Origin: Arthrobacter sp. FB24
GTDB lineage: Bacteria > Actinomycetota > Actinomycetes > Actinomycetales > Micrococcaceae
Assembly (NCBI RefSeq): GCF_000196235.1
Contig: NC_008541.1
Location: 2,728,001-2,792,000 of the forward strand
Direction of reading: 5' to 3'
DNA: 64,000 nucleotides
Made by a program: the position numbers and the translations under genes. The notes beneath the pieces are model-generated. The model was not told where the DNA came from and did no database searches. It saw only the letters and a list, made by a program, of their open reading frames with translations. Positions 7,942-17,621 of the stretch are shown here, one piece after another (position 1 is the stretch's first letter; each line of letters begins with the position of its first letter).

Positions 7942-8335
7942 GGATGGGTTGACCGATACGCCGGGTTCTGTGTTCCCGCGCCGTTGCCGGTGCGGGAATA
8001 GCGGCCATCCATCTACGAACGCCGTTGCCGACGCCCTCCAGCGGCCTACCCGGACACTCGGGCGAGCAGCCCTCGAACGTGCCCTGTCTGGCCTTGCTCC
8101 GGGTGGGGTTTACCTAGCCTTCCCGGTCACCCGGGAAGCTGGTGGTCTCTTACACCACCGTTTCACCCTTACCTGTTCACAGCCCGTGCGGACACGGACC
8201 GCGGCAGGCGGTCTGTTCTCTGTGGCACTGGCCTGCGGGTTACCCCGAGTGGGCGTTACCCACCACCCTGCTCTGCGGAGCCCGGACGTTCCTCGAGCCA
8301 CTTGCGTGACGCGCGGCCGCCTGGTCAACCCATCC
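7942..8335 (-). ncRNA. rnpB: RNase P RNA (type A)
   Basis: This is the catalytic RNA that matures tRNA 5' ends. The ends form a perfect 13-bp P1 helix: GGATGGGTTGACC at the 5' end (8335-8323) and its complement at the 3' end (7954-7942). Conserved segments on the minus strand include GAGGAACGTCCGGGCTCC near the 5' end, CACAGAGAACAGACCGCC and GGTAAGGGTGAAACGGTGG in the specificity domain, AGACCACCAGC, and the CR-V-like segment near the 3' end. The length of about 394 nt fits actinobacterial rnpB. Open frames drawn through it on both strands are artefacts. Confidence 0.96.
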
Positions 8336-8452
8336 GCCGTCCATTCTACGGGCAACCCCGGGCGCCCGGTTGCGCACCGGCTGCCGGGCGCTTTTTGATC
8401 CTTTGGTGGGACAATTGAACAAAACCACCCGGGCAAGAAGGAGGGGATCCGG

Positions 8453-9265
8453 ATGGACCCCACCAATGCGTTCATCGCCATCGCCGTCGCACTGCTGCTG
8501 CTCATCCTGCTGAAAATGTCCATCCGGATCGTCCGGCAGTACGAGCAGGGCGTGCTCTTCCGGCTGGGGAGGGTCATCGGCGTCAGGATGCCGGGACTGC
8601 GGTTCATCATTCCCGTTATTGACCGCCTTCCGCTGGTCAGCCTGCGGATAGTAACCATGCCCATCCAGTCGCAGGGCATCATCACCCAGGACAACGTGAG
8701 CGTAGACATCTCGGCTGTTGCCTACTACCGGGTGGTGGACGCCGTGAAATCCGTCGTGGCTATTGAAAATGTCGCAGCGGCAATCGACCAGATCGCCCAG
8801 ACCACCCTGCGGAAGGTGGTGGGCCGCCACAGCCTGGATCAGACGCTGTCCGAAACCGAGCGCATTAATGGCGATATCCGGGAAATTCTGGATCAGCTGA
8901 CCCTCGCCTGGGGCGTCGAGGTGGTGCTGGTGGAGCTGAAGGACATCCAGCTTCCCGACAGCATGAAGCGCGCCATGGCCCGCCAGGCTGAGGCCGAGCG
9001 GGAGAAGCGGGCGAAGATCATCGCCGCTGAAGGTGAAGCCATCGCGGCTGCCGCCCTCGGTGACGCTTCGGACACCATGATGGCCCACCCGCTAGCCCTG
9101 CAGCTGCGGAATTTGCAGTCCCTGGTGGAAATCGCCGTGGACAAGAACTCCACGGTCGTGTTCCCTGCGCCGCTGATGAGCACCATCGGTGAACTATCCG
9201 CATTCCTCGCCCGCGAGAACCAGGCGGCCACGGCTGCGGCCAAACCGCCGGTCAAGGCGGCCTGA
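8453..9265 (+). CDS. Slipin (SPFH/band 7 protein)
   Basis: A 270-residue stomatin-like membrane protein. One hydrophobic N-terminal segment (about 6-22) is followed by the band 7 core: [23 protein letters not shown] and [18 protein letters not shown] helical, charged tail rich in Ala and Glu ([20 protein letters not shown]) ends it, as in bacterial slipins. Such proteins oligomerise on the membrane and organise lipid domains. The adjacent NfeD-type partner often found with slipins is absent. The ribosome site AGAAGGAGGGG is strong and fixes ATG 8453. Confidence 0.9.
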   Translation: MDPTNAFIAIAVALLLLILLKMSIRIVRQYEQGVLFRLGRVIGVRMPGLRFIIPVIDRLPLVSLRIVTMPIQSQGIITQDNVSVDISAVAYYRVVDAVKSVVAIENVAAAIDQIAQTTLRKVVGRHSLDQTLSETERINGDIREILDQLTLAWGVEVVLVELKDIQLPDSMKRAMARQAEAEREKRAKIIAAEGEAIAAAALGDASDTMMAHPLALQLRNLQSLVEIAVDKNSTVVFPAPLMSTIGELSAFLARENQAATAAAKPPVKAA

Positions 9266-9295
9266 GCCTGCCCTGGTATCCGGAGCATCCGCGTC

Positions 9296-9301
9296 TATTA
9301 T
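9296..9301 (+). promoter_or_regulatory. -10 box of leaderless esterase promoter
   Basis: TATTAT ends exactly six bases before ATG 9308, so transcription should start on the A of the start codon. Confidence 0.55.
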
Positions 9302-9307
9302 CGGCGT

Positions 9308-10144
9308 ATGGATCTACCGACGCTCGGACGCCGGCGGTTGCTGGAACTCGGAGCCGGGGGCGTGACCGCCGCCGTGCTGGCCGCCTGCGCGCCGGTCACC
9401 GAGGGCCCCGAGGTTGCAACCGCGGAAGTGCACAGCGGATCCTTCACGTCGAAGTTCCGCCCGGGCACCGGCACAAACTGGTCCGTGGCCGTTCCGGACC
9501 GCGGCGCGGGCAGCGATCAGCGGCCGTTGCCCGTTGCCCTGTTCCTGCACGGGACGGGCGCTGACCATCGTATGGTTTTCGACGATCTCCGGGCAGCCCG
9601 GGTCCTGGCACAGCACGTGGCCCGCGGCGGGACCCCATTCGCCATCGCGGCCGTGGACGGCGGCGAAAGCTGGTGGCACCGCCGTGCCACAGGCACCGAC
9701 ACCCAGGCCATGGTGGTGGAGGAATTCATCCCCCTGCTTGCCGGCCAAGGCCTCGACACCGGCAGACTCGCCGTGTTTGGGCTGTCCATGGGCGGCTTCG
9801 GCGCGCTGCTCCTCGCCTCACAGCACCGCATCCCCGGACTCCGCGCCGTCGCAGCGATGAGCCCGGCAGTCTGGAGCCAGCACGACGCCGGACGCATGGA
9901 CAACTTTGACAGCGCCGGCGACTTCGCGGCCAACGATATCTTTGCGCTGAGGCCGGAACTGGAAACAGTGCCCAAACGAATCGACTGCGGCACCTCGGAC
10001 AACCTGCTGTACAGCGTTAAGGACTATGTGAGCGGCCTGCCGGGGGAACACGAGGGGGGATACCAGGACGGCGGCCACGACAGCGGCTACTGGCGCTCCA
10101 TACTCCCGGATGTCTTTTCGTTCCTGGGCCGGAACTTGGCCTGA
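9308..10144 (+). CDS. Tat-exported lipoprotein esterase (alpha/beta hydrolase)
   Basis: The 278-residue protein has a twin-arginine-type signal (RRR at 8-10) and a lipobox LAAC with Cys27, so it should be exported folded and lipid-anchored. The hydrolase core shows an HGTG oxyanion region near 81-84, the nucleophile elbow GLSMGG with Ser160, and GGHDSGYW near the C-terminus providing the His. The closest overall pattern is the esterase D/antigen-85-like group. Substrate is unknown. The start is fixed by a leaderless-type -10 box. Confidence 0.85.
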   Translation: MDLPTLGRRRLLELGAGGVTAAVLAACAPVTEGPEVATAEVHSGSFTSKFRPGTGTNWSVAVPDRGAGSDQRPLPVALFLHGTGADHRMVFDDLRAARVLAQHVARGGTPFAIAAVDGGESWWHRRATGTDTQAMVVEEFIPLLAGQGLDTGRLAVFGLSMGGFGALLLASQHRIPGLRAVAAMSPAVWSQHDAGRMDNFDSAGDFAANDIFALRPELETVPKRIDCGTSDNLLYSVKDYVSGLPGEHEGGYQDGGHDSGYWRSILPDVFSFLGRNLA

Positions 10145-10179
10145 GGCCGGCGCAGCACACCGCCGATCCGTGCCGCCGG

Positions 10180-10185
10180 TAAGAT
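10180..10185 (+). promoter_or_regulatory. -10 box of leaderless yaaA promoter
   Basis: TAAGAT ends exactly six bases before GTG 10192, with no ribosome site present. Confidence 0.55.
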
Positions 10186-10191
10186 CGTACG

Positions 10192-10956
10192 GTGCTGATT
10201 CTGCTCCCCCCGTCCGAAGGCAAGACCCCCGCTGTCCATGGTGACTCCGTCGACTGGACGGCCCTGAGCTTCCCAGGACTGAACACCTACCGCGCGAAGG
10301 TTCTCGAGGCATTGGGAAACGTCAGTGCCCACCAGGACGCCCTCGCGTTGCTGGGTGTCGGCGCTTCGCTGAGGGCCGACGTCGAACGCAACACCCGGCT
10401 CCATACCGAACCGGCGGCCCCCGCGCACCAGGTCTATTCCGGCGTCCTGTACGACGCCCTGGGCTACCGGTCGATGACGGCGGCGCAGCGCCGCAAGGCC
10501 GATGAATCGGTAGTGGTCATCTCCGCGCTCTGGGGCGCCATCCGCTTCGCTGACCGGGTCCCCGCCTACCGGCTGTCGATGGCAACGTCACTGCCCGACG
10601 TCGGCCGCCTCGCCTCGTTTTGGAAGCCCCAGATTTCGGAGGCCCTTGCGGCCGAGACCGAAGGAGAGCTCCTGGTGGACTGCCGCTCCAGCACCTATTC
10701 CGCCGCCTGGGCTCCCCCGCCGGCGCAAACGGTCGCCGTCAACGTCTTCACCGAAACCAACGGCGTGCGCAAAGTGGTCAGCCACTTCGCCAAGCACACC
10801 CGCGGCGAGCTGGCCCGGCACCTGCTGACACGCCGGGGTGCCGCTCCCGGGACCCCGGCCCAGCTGCTCAAAGCGGCCCGCGAAGAGTGGGAAGCCGAAC
10901 TGGTGGACGGTACTCCGCGCAGGGCACACGCACTGAACATCGTCCTGCCGGCTTAG
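10192..10956 (+). CDS. yaaA: YaaA family peroxide-stress protein
   Basis: A 254-residue member of the YaaA/DUF328 family. Family hallmarks are the N-terminal LLPPSEGK, YSGVLYDALGY, and the C-terminal HFAKHTRGELAR. E. coli YaaA limits intracellular free iron during peroxide stress and has a DNA-binding fold. The role here is inferred from the family. It ends 4 bp inside the convergent zinc-ribbon gene. The GTG start agrees with the leaderless -10 box. Confidence 0.9.
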   Translation: MLILLPPSEGKTPAVHGDSVDWTALSFPGLNTYRAKVLEALGNVSAHQDALALLGVGASLRADVERNTRLHTEPAAPAHQVYSGVLYDALGYRSMTAAQRRKADESVVVISALWGAIRFADRVPAYRLSMATSLPDVGRLASFWKPQISEALAAETEGELLVDCRSSTYSAAWAPPPAQTVAVNVFTETNGVRKVVSHFAKHTRGELARHLLTRRGAAPGTPAQLLKAAREEWEAELVDGTPRRAHALNIVLPA

Positions 10957-11690
10957 GCCCATTCAGCCGAGCGCACCAGGATGCAGCCGGAGTCGGGGCA
11001 AAATACGATGTCGTCCTCGGCGGCTGCCTTGATTTCGGCCAGGTCACCGGGGCTGAGCTGCATGCCCGAGCCCTCGGACTTTCCATGGAAGAGCCGGGCC
11101 GCACCCACTCCGCGCTTGGCCAGCGTCTTTTCGTAGATTCCCAGCAGGCCGGCATCAAGGCCGGCGGCGAACTCTGCACGTTTGGCACCCACCTCCGCGG
11201 CCTCGGCGGCAATCTCTGCCAGGGCCGCGTCCAGCTCCGCGCGGATCCCGCCAAAGGAGCCCTGAACATCGTCCACGATCCGCTGCTGGGCCGACTGACG
11301 TTCACGGAGCCCCTCCAGGCGTTCCATGACCTCCAGTTCCACATCTTCGAGGGCCGACCGCCGTTTGTTGAGCGAAGCAATGTCGCTTTGCAGGGCAACA
11401 AGGTCCTTGGACAGGCCGGTTCCGCTGTTCAGACGCGCTTCGTCCCGCTCGATCCGGGAGGCCACCTGCTCGACGTCCGTTTCGGCGCGCTTGAGCTCGG
11501 CCTCGGCGTCGTGGACGGCCACTTTCGCGGCTCCGAGCTCGCCGTTGGCAACGGACAGCGCCGCTTGCAGGTCGCTGATCCGGGGGTCGCTTTCGATGGT
11601 CCGGCGGCGGTTGGACAGCGATTTGAGCCTGGCGTCGAGTCCTTGCAGTTCGAGCAATTTCAACTGTTCCGCCGGTGCTGCCTTGGCCAC
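10953..11690 (-). CDS. CdsZ-like coiled-coil protein with degenerate zinc ribbon
   Basis: A 245-residue protein: residues 5-190 form a long coiled coil and the C-terminus has the end of the zf-RING_7-type ribbon (FCPDSGCILVR). It normally follows the Nif3 gene, as here. The expected first CxxC of the ribbon is missing: the aligned stretch reads FHGKSEGSGMQLSP. The second pair is irregular (C-x4-C), so zinc binding is doubtful. The role is unknown; a link to Nif3 is inferred from the conserved gene pair. Confidence 0.85.
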   Translation of the reverse strand: MAKAAPAEQLKLLELQGLDARLKSLSNRRRTIESDPRISDLQAALSVANGELGAAKVAVHDAEAELKRAETDVEQVASRIERDEARLNSGTGLSKDLVALQSDIASLNKRRSALEDVELEVMERLEGLRERQSAQQRIVDDVQGSFGGIRAELDAALAEIAAEAAEVGAKRAEFAAGLDAGLLGIYEKTLAKRGVGAARLFHGKSEGSGMQLSPGDLAEIKAAAEDDIVFCPDSGCILVRSAEWA

Positions 11691-11751
11691 TATTACCTCC
11701 GCTTGTTCCTACCGGCCGCAGCCGGGCACCGGACCCGGCGCAGTTTAGACT

Positions 11752-12684
11752 CTAGTCCCCGCCCGGAGTCAGAATGAAGTCCCACGGATCGCTGTTGGTG
11801 GTGCTGACCCGGATGTCGACGTCGTGGCCCTGGTCGCTGAGGACGTTGCCCAATGCTTCGGCCGCCGCCGGCAGCCACAGCCACTCGCTGGCGAAGTGGG
11901 AAACGTCGATGAGGTAGGGCCGGTCATTCAGGGCATTCTCACGGGCCTCCGACGCCGGGTGGTGTCGGAGGTCCGCCGTTACGAAAAGGTCGGCGTTGCT
12001 CGCCCTGACCTCGCTGAACAGGGAGTCCCCCGCTCCGCCGCACACGGCGACGCGCCGCACCAGTCCGTCCTTGTCTCCGGATACCCTGACGCCGCCGGCC
12101 ACCGAGGGCAGGATGCCGAAGACGCGGGCGGCGAAGTCCCCCAGCGTCATGACGTCTTCAAGGTCGCCCACGCGGCCGATGCCTTCTTCCGGCAGGCCGT
12201 TCGGCGCGGGCGTGAGCGGCACTACATCGTGGAGCCCAAGGGCGTCCGCCAAGACATCGGAGACGCCCCCGACGGCGGAATCACCGTTGGTGTGGACGGT
12301 CAGGAGACCGGTCCCGGACTCGATGAGGCGATGGACCGCCTTGCCCTTCGCAGTCGTTGCCGCAACGGAGGTGACTCCCTTGAGCAGTAGCGGATGGTGC
12401 GTGATCAGGAGTTCCGCGCCCCACTCAATGGCTTCCTCGATGACTTCAAGGGTGGGATCCACCGCAAACATGATCCTGCTGACCTCTGCCGACGGATGGC
12501 CGGCAACCAGGCCCACCTCGTCCCATTCCTCGGCCAGGGACTCCGGCCAGAGCTCTTCCACTGCCAGCAGGACCTCGCCGAGCGTGGGTACAGCGGATGT
12601 TTCGGCGGCCCCGGCGGACTCGGCACCGGCGGGATCAGCAGTATTTCGCGCGTCTTCTGCAACGTCGGTGTTCACAGGTTCCAT
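11752..12684 (-). CDS. Nif3-like dinuclear metal center protein
   Basis: A 310-residue member of the Nif3/YbgI (DUF34) family. The first metal-binding half holds LLITHHPLLLKG with the paired His. GTGLLTVHTNGDSAVGGVSDVLAD and the C-terminal DVSHFASEW complete the dinuclear site. An acidic, disordered extension of about 35 residues precedes the fold. Annotated in places as GTP cyclohydrolase I type 2, but the activity is unsettled. The zinc-ribbon gene follows 61 bp downstream on the same strand, probably as an operon. Confidence 0.9.
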   Translation of the reverse strand: MEPVNTDVAEDARNTADPAGAESAGAAETSAVPTLGEVLLAVEELWPESLAEEWDEVGLVAGHPSAEVSRIMFAVDPTLEVIEEAIEWGAELLITHHPLLLKGVTSVAATTAKGKAVHRLIESGTGLLTVHTNGDSAVGGVSDVLADALGLHDVVPLTPAPNGLPEEGIGRVGDLEDVMTLGDFAARVFGILPSVAGGVRVSGDKDGLVRRVAVCGGAGDSLFSEVRASNADLFVTADLRHHPASEARENALNDRPYLIDVSHFASEWLWLPAAAEALGNVLSDQGHDVDIRVSTTNSDPWDFILTPGGD

Positions 12685-12783
12685 ACCCTCATTTTTACCC
12701 TATCCGCCGGCTTCGCCTGCACCCGTAACAGTCTCGTAAGGTGGTGGGGGAATCATCAGCACGCTTCAACCATTGAAGAGGAC

Positions 12784-13308
12784 ATGAAAACTTTTGTGCT
12801 TGGCGGAGGCTGCTTCTGGTGCCTTGACGCCGTCTACCAAAAAACCAAAGGTGTCACGTCGGTCATTTCGGGCTACACCGGCGGCCACGACCGCCATCCG
12901 GACTATTACTCGGTCTGCTCCGGCACCACTGGCCATGCCGAAGTGGTTGCGGTGAGTTTCGAGGAGGACGTGATCCCGGCGGAAGTCATCCTGGACATGT
13001 TCTTTGCCCTTCACGACCCCACTACGCTCAACCGCCAGGGCTACGACGTCGGCACCCAGTACCGCTCCTCCATGTTCTACGAGACCACGGAGGAAAAGAT
13101 CCTCTTCGAAGAGGCAATCGAACGGAACCAGGCACTGTGGGCGCACCCGATCGTTACCGAGGTCAGCAGGCTGCCCGTGTTCCATGTGGCGGAGGATTTC
13201 CACCAGGACTACTACGCCAAGCATCCGGAGCAGGGCTACTGCCAGGTGATCATCAACCCGAAACTGGCGAAGGCGCGGAAATATTACTCTGCATGGCTTA
13301 ATGCTTAG
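12784..13308 (+). CDS. msrA: Peptide-methionine (S)-S-oxide reductase
   Basis: Reduces the S-epimer of methionine sulfoxide in proteins. The catalytic GCFWC motif sits at residues 9-13 (nucleophile Cys10). GYTGG and GHAEVVAV, typical of MsrA, follow. Length is 174 residues, normal for the family. ATG 12784 follows GAAGAGG. It is a single gene, divergent from the Nif3 pair and upstream of the cysteine operon. Confidence 0.96.
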   Translation: MKTFVLGGGCFWCLDAVYQKTKGVTSVISGYTGGHDRHPDYYSVCSGTTGHAEVVAVSFEEDVIPAEVILDMFFALHDPTTLNRQGYDVGTQYRSSMFYETTEEKILFEEAIERNQALWAHPIVTEVSRLPVFHVAEDFHQDYYAKHPEQGYCQVIINPKLAKARKYYSAWLNA

Positions 13309-13385
13309 CAGCGGTCCTGCCGCCCTCGTTAGGCTGACCTCAGTATTCGCTGTTCAGAGAACTCTTCAGAGATAGGCACAAATAC

Positions 13386-14321
13386 ATGGCACGGATCTAC
13401 GACGACGTCACCCAGCTTGTCGGCGGCACCCCGCTGGTAAGGCTCAACCGGCTGACTGAGGGCCTCGACGCCCAGGTGGCGGTCAAGCTCGAGTTCTACA
13501 ACCCGGCCAACAGCGTTAAGGACCGTATCGGTGTGGCCATCGTGGACGCCGCCGAGAAGTCCGGTGCCCTCAAGCCCGGCGGAACCATCGTTGAAGGCAC
13601 CTCCGGCAACACGGGCATCGCCCTGGCGATGGTGGGCGCGGCCCGCGGCTACAAGGTCATCCTGACCATGCCGGAGACCATGTCGACGGAACGCCGTGTC
13701 ATGCTCCGGGCGTTCGGCGCGGAAATCGTCCTGACCCCCGGCTCTGAAGGCATGCGGGGCGCCGTGGAAAAGGCCCAGGAAATCGTGGCCAACACGGAGA
13801 ACTCCATCTGGGCACAGCAGTTCGCCAACGAAGCCAACCCGGAGATCCACCGCACCACCACTGCCGAGGAGATCTGGTCCGACACCGACGGCAAGGTGGA
13901 CATCTTCGTCGCCGGCATCGGCACCGGCGGCACCGTCACCGGCGTCGGCCAGGTCCTGAAGGAACGCAAGCCGGATGTGCAGATCGTCGCCATCGAACCG
14001 AAGGACTCCGCCATCCTCAACGGCGGCGCTCCCGGCCCGCACAAGATCCAGGGCATCGGCGCCAACTTCATCCCCGAAATCCTGGACACCAACGTCTACG
14101 ACGAAGTCCTGGACGCCACCCTGGAGGACTCCGTCCGGGTCGCCCGCGATCTCGGAGTCAAGGAAGGCATCCTGGGCGGCATTTCCTCCGGTGCAATCGT
14201 CTGGGGAGCCCTCGAACTCGCCAAGCGCCCGGAGAATGCCGGTAAGCTCATCGTCGCTGTTGTCTGCGACTTCGGCGAGCGTTACATCTCCACCGTGCTC
14301 TATGACGACATCCGAGGCTAA
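13386..14321 (+). CDS. cysK: Cysteine synthase A (O-acetylserine sulfhydrylase)
   Basis: PLP enzyme that makes L-cysteine from O-acetylserine and sulfide. The Schiff-base lysine is Lys45 in NPANSVKDR, followed by the substrate-binding [12 protein letters not shown] and the phosphate-binding [12 protein letters not shown]. Length of 311 residues is standard. cysE follows 41 bp downstream on the same strand, so the substrate-making acetyltransferase is co-transcribed. The C-terminus ends in YDDIRG, lacking the usual flexible tail variation. Confidence 0.97.
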   Translation: MARIYDDVTQLVGGTPLVRLNRLTEGLDAQVAVKLEFYNPANSVKDRIGVAIVDAAEKSGALKPGGTIVEGTSGNTGIALAMVGAARGYKVILTMPETMSTERRVMLRAFGAEIVLTPGSEGMRGAVEKAQEIVANTENSIWAQQFANEANPEIHRTTTAEEIWSDTDGKVDIFVAGIGTGGTVTGVGQVLKERKPDVQIVAIEPKDSAILNGGAPGPHKIQGIGANFIPEILDTNVYDEVLDATLEDSVRVARDLGVKEGILGGISSGAIVWGALELAKRPENAGKLIVAVVCDFGERYISTVLYDDIRG

Positions 14322-14362
14322 GCCTTGGCCCGACATTCACCGTTTCCTGTAGAAAGGTCTTT

Positions 14363-14947
14363 GTGAGCTTTTTCGCAAGACTTAAGGAAGACCTCGACGC
14401 CGCCCGGTCGCACGACCCGGCGGCTCGAGGTTCTTTTGAGAACTTTTTCGCCTACTCCGGCCTCCACGCCATCTGGGCGCACCGCCTCACGCACAAGCTC
14501 TGGCAGAATCCCTCGCTCCGCTTCCCTGCCCGCTTGATTTCGCAGCTGGCGCGTTTCCTGACCGGGATCGAGATCCACCCGGGCGCCACGATCGGCAAGC
14601 GGTTCTTCATTGACCACGGCATGGGCGTGGTCATTGGCGAAACGGCCGAAATCGGTGAGGACGTCATGATCTATCACGGTGTGACCCTTGGCGGGCGCTC
14701 ACTGGCAAAGGTAAAGCGGCATCCCACCATCGGGGACCGCGTGACCATCGGTGCGGGCGCCAAGATCCTCGGCCCCATCACCATCGGACGGGACAGCGCC
14801 GTGGGCGCCAATGCCGTCGTGGTCAAGGACGCCCCGCCGGAATCCATCATCACCGGCGTCCCTGCAACCTGGCGCCACCGTGATGCCCAGCGTGAGACCA
14901 AGCCCGCCGTGGATCCGGCCGAATACTACATCGAATACCGGATCTAG
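14363..14947 (+). CDS. cysE: Serine O-acetyltransferase
   Basis: Acetylates L-serine to O-acetylserine for CysK. The 194-residue protein belongs to the short, actinobacterial/Gram-positive form. An N-terminal helical part ([30 protein letters not shown]) precedes a left-handed beta helix of hexapeptide repeats ([30 protein letters not shown]). The catalytic His lies in [12 protein letters not shown]. It uses GTG 14363 with AGAAAGG upstream. The C-terminus ends in EYRI, the type of Ile tail that docks in CysK. The 3' end overlaps the convergent SDR gene by 4 bp. Confidence 0.96.
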   Translation: MSFFARLKEDLDAARSHDPAARGSFENFFAYSGLHAIWAHRLTHKLWQNPSLRFPARLISQLARFLTGIEIHPGATIGKRFFIDHGMGVVIGETAEIGEDVMIYHGVTLGGRSLAKVKRHPTIGDRVTIGAGAKILGPITIGRDSAVGANAVVVKDAPPESIITGVPATWRHRDAQRETKPAVDPAEYYIEYRI

Positions 14948-15777
14948 GCGGCAAACCGCTTGTAGACCGTCCAGAGCACCATGTCGAAGACGGTGTCCGG
15001 GAGGATCCTTCGCAGCGTCAGGATGGCTCGGGCCCCCTTGCCCACCGGGTACCGGGTCTTCGGCCGGGCGGCGGTGGCGGCATGGACAATGGCATCGGCA
15101 ATGACGTCCGGATGCGTGGACATGCCGGAGCCTTCAGTGGAGGCCAGCGCCGCTGCGACGATTTTGGCCTGGTCCCGGTAGGGGCCCTGCCCGGACGTTT
15201 CCAGCAGGCTTTCACCGGAGATGGCGCCCCACTCTGTCTGCGTGCCCGCCGGTTCGATGATTGACACCTTGATGCCGTGGGGCTTGAGTTCCAGGCGCAG
15301 CGAGTCGCTCAGGCCCTCGACCGCAAACTTCGTGGCGTGGTACCAGGCCCCCAGGGGCTCGTACATCTTGCCCCCGATGGAGGACACGTTGATGATCCTC
15401 CCCTGCGCCGCCGCCCGCATGGCCGGCAGGACCAGCTGGGTCATGCGGGCCAGGCCGAAGACGTTGACGTCGAACTGCCGCCGGCCTTCGGCCAGCTCCA
15501 CTTCTTCCAGCGACCCGTAGGATCCGTAGCCGGCGTTGTTCACCAGGACGTCGATCCGGCCGTGCGCCTCGAGGATTCCGCCCACTGCTGCTGCCATGGA
15601 CGCTTCATCCGTGACGTCCAGCGCCAGCACGTTCACGCCGAATGCTTTCAGCGGCTCCATCTTCTCAACCCGCCGGGCCCCGGCATATACAGTGAATCCC
15701 TGCCCGCTGAGCTTCCTGGCGGCCTCGAACCCGATGCCGGTGGACGCACCGGTGACAAACGCGACTGGCTGCGACAT
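14944..15777 (-). CDS. SDR family oxidoreductase
   Basis: Classical short-chain dehydrogenase, 277 residues. TGASTGIG gives the cofactor loop, NNAGYGSYG follows, and the catalytic tetrad shows as NVSSIGG and YHATK. Substrate specificity is not readable; the extended C-terminus with an amphipathic [13 protein letters not shown] end resembles steroid- or lipid-acting members. ATG 15777 follows a good GAGGAG site; an in-frame GTG at 15786 is less likely. Confidence 0.88.
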   Translation of the reverse strand: MSQPVAFVTGASTGIGFEAARKLSGQGFTVYAGARRVEKMEPLKAFGVNVLALDVTDEASMAAAVGGILEAHGRIDVLVNNAGYGSYGSLEEVELAEGRRQFDVNVFGLARMTQLVLPAMRAAAQGRIINVSSIGGKMYEPLGAWYHATKFAVEGLSDSLRLELKPHGIKVSIIEPAGTQTEWGAISGESLLETSGQGPYRDQAKIVAAALASTEGSGMSTHPDVIADAIVHAATAARPKTRYPVGKGARAILTLRRILPDTVFDMVLWTVYKRFAA

Positions 15778-15849
15778 GGGCTGCACTCCTCGGAAACGGC
15801 AATCGGTGGACGGACGGCCGTCATTGGACGTACAGTCCGATAACGCCAG

Positions 15850-15888
15850 CGGCCGACGCCTCCCAGAGTATCCGGGAAGCGCCGGCCG
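15850..15888 (-). terminator. Hairpin downstream of gnd
   Basis: CGGCCG (15850-15855) and CGGCCG (15883-15888) close a stem with CGC/GCG and TCCC/GGGA pairs and two mismatches, about 40 bases past the gnd stop codon. There is no U-run, so the call rests on stem strength and position. Confidence 0.5.
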
Positions 15889-15929
15889 TTGATGTCACCG
15901 TTGGCGTAAGAGCCAGTGTGGCGTTGAGG

Positions 15930-17366
15930 CTAGTGGGTGTCCACTGCCTCGATTTCGGACTTGTCCTCGCCCCAAAGGGTGTGGAAGGTTCCTTCGGCGT
16001 CGACGCGGCCGTAGGTGTGCGCACCGAAGAGGTCGCGCTGGCCCTGGATCACGGCGGCGGGCAGGCGCTTGCGGCGCAGGCCGTCGTAGTAGGCCAGCGA
16101 GGAGGAGAACACCGGTACCGGGATGCCCAGCTGCACTGCGGTTGCGACAACCCGGCGCCAGGCCGGGAGGACGTCGGCGATGGCCTTGGTGAAGGCCGGT
16201 GCGAACAGCAGGTTGGCCGGCTTTTCGTCCGCGGCGTAGGCGTTGGTGATTTCCTTCAGCAGTTCCGCACGGATGATGCAGCCGCCGCGCCAGAGGGAAG
16301 CGATCTCGTCCAGCTTCAGGTCCCAGCCGTATTCCTTCGCGGCCGAGGTCAGCATGTCCAGGCCCTGGGCGTAGGAAACCAGCTTGGAGGCGTACAGGGC
16401 CTGGCGGACGTCCTCAACGAACGTTTCAGGGACATCGACGGCAATTTCCTCGCCGGCGAGCAGTTCCTGGGCCAGCTTGCGCTGTTCGGCCTGCGACGAG
16501 AGGGCGCGTGCGAAGACTGATTCGGCGATGCCCGACGTCGGGGAGCCCAGCTCGAGCGCGGAGATGACCGTCCAGCGGCCGGTTCCCTTCTGGCCTGCGG
16601 CGTCCACTACGACGTCGACGAACGGTTTGCCGGTGCGGGTATCCACGTGGCCGAGGACCTCGGCGGAGATTTCGATGAGGAAGGAGGCGAGCTCGCCCTT
16701 GTTCCACTCGGCGAAGATCTTGGCCTGCTCGGCAGGCTCGATGCCTGCCCCGGAGCGGAGGAGGTCGAAAGCTTCGCCGATGACCTGCATGTCGGCGTAT
16801 TCGATGCCGTTGTGGACCATCTTCACGAAGTGGCCGGCGCCGTCGGTGCCGATCCAGGCGCAGCAGGGCTTGCCGTCCACGTGGGCCGCGATCTTTTCCA
16901 GCAGCGGTCCGAGGGCGTCGTAGGACTCCTTGGAGCCGCCGGGCATGATGGACGGGCCGTTCAGGGCGCCTTCCTCGCCGCCGGACACGCCGATGCCCAC
17001 GAAGTGCAGGTCCTTCTTCGCCAGGGCGGCTTCGCGCCGGCGGGTGTCCTCGTAGTGCGAGTTGCCGGCGTCGATGATGATGTCGCCTGCCTCCAGCAGG
17101 GGCTCAAGCTGCTCGATCACGGAGTCGACCGGCTTGCCGGCCTTGACCATGATGAGCACGCGGCGCGGCTTTTCCAGGGAATCCACAAGCTCCTGGAGGG
17201 TTTCGGTACGCACGAAGTCGCCGTCGTGTCCGTGCTTTTCCAGCAGCGCGTCAGTCTTCTCAACAGACCTGTTGTGCAGGGCAACGGTGAAGCCGTTCCG
17301 GGCCAGGTTGCGGGCGAGGTTGGCCCCCATCACCGCAAGGCCGGTGACACCGATGTGTGCTGACAT
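15930..17366 (-). CDS. gnd: 6-phosphogluconate dehydrogenase (NADP, decarboxylating)
   Basis: Oxidises 6-phosphogluconate to ribulose-5-phosphate and CO2 in the pentose phosphate pathway. The long form (478 residues) shows GLAVMGANLARN near the N-terminus, VGIGVSGGEEGALNGPSIMPGG with the substrate loop, and KMVHNGIEYADMQ with the catalytic Lys and HxxxN region. ATG 17366 follows TTGGAG; an upstream TTG is in frame but unlikely. A GntR regulator is transcribed divergently, and idonate/gluconate dehydrogenase genes lie beyond it, which suggests sugar-acid control. Confidence 0.97.
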   Translation of the reverse strand: MSAHIGVTGLAVMGANLARNLARNGFTVALHNRSVEKTDALLEKHGHDGDFVRTETLQELVDSLEKPRRVLIMVKAGKPVDSVIEQLEPLLEAGDIIIDAGNSHYEDTRRREAALAKKDLHFVGIGVSGGEEGALNGPSIMPGGSKESYDALGPLLEKIAAHVDGKPCCAWIGTDGAGHFVKMVHNGIEYADMQVIGEAFDLLRSGAGIEPAEQAKIFAEWNKGELASFLIEISAEVLGHVDTRTGKPFVDVVVDAAGQKGTGRWTVISALELGSPTSGIAESVFARALSSQAEQRKLAQELLAGEEIAVDVPETFVEDVRQALYASKLVSYAQGLDMLTSAAKEYGWDLKLDEIASLWRGGCIIRAELLKEITNAYAADEKPANLLFAPAFTKAIADVLPAWRRVVATAVQLGIPVPVFSSSLAYYDGLRRKRLPAAVIQGQRDLFGAHTYGRVDAEGTFHTLWGEDKSEIEAVDTH

Positions 17367-17404
17367 CAAAACTCCAATTCATTTCTGTGCAACGTGTGCA
17401 TTCT

Positions 17405-17425
17405 GTTCCGCACTTCCTGCGGAAC
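17405..17425. promoter_or_regulatory. Inverted repeat in the gnd-gntR intergenic region
   Basis: GTTCCGC (17405-17411) and GCGGAAC (17419-17425) form a perfect 7-bp inverted repeat with a 7-base spacer. It lies 39 bases upstream of gnd. It could be a regulator site or a leader hairpin; which is not decided by sequence. Confidence 0.35.
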
Positions 17426-17608
17426 ACGCTTTAAGAACCAGTGGCTGTCAATAAACCATATGTATTTCCGCGGACAACGGGAAAGTTGCGCCCACGTTTT
17501 GGAAGGTGGCGCGTCACAAAACAGTCTATGATGCCGCCGGCGTTCCACCGGGCAGGGTGGCCGCCCGGCCGGGACCGTGCACGCACGGGACGCCAGCGCC
17601 GACCCGAT

Positions 17609-17614
17609 TATGCT
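17609..17614 (+). promoter_or_regulatory. -10 box for the gluconate-type regulator
   Basis: TATGCT ends seven bases before ATG 17622, so transcription is predicted one base upstream of the start codon. This favours 17622 over ATG 17610 and GTG 17577. Confidence 0.4.
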
Positions 17615-17621
17615 TACGACT

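Noticed and set aside
7877..8709. Long open frames on both strands (173 and 199 residues)
   Set aside because: They run through the RNase P RNA gene; the P1 helix and conserved cores explain the region.
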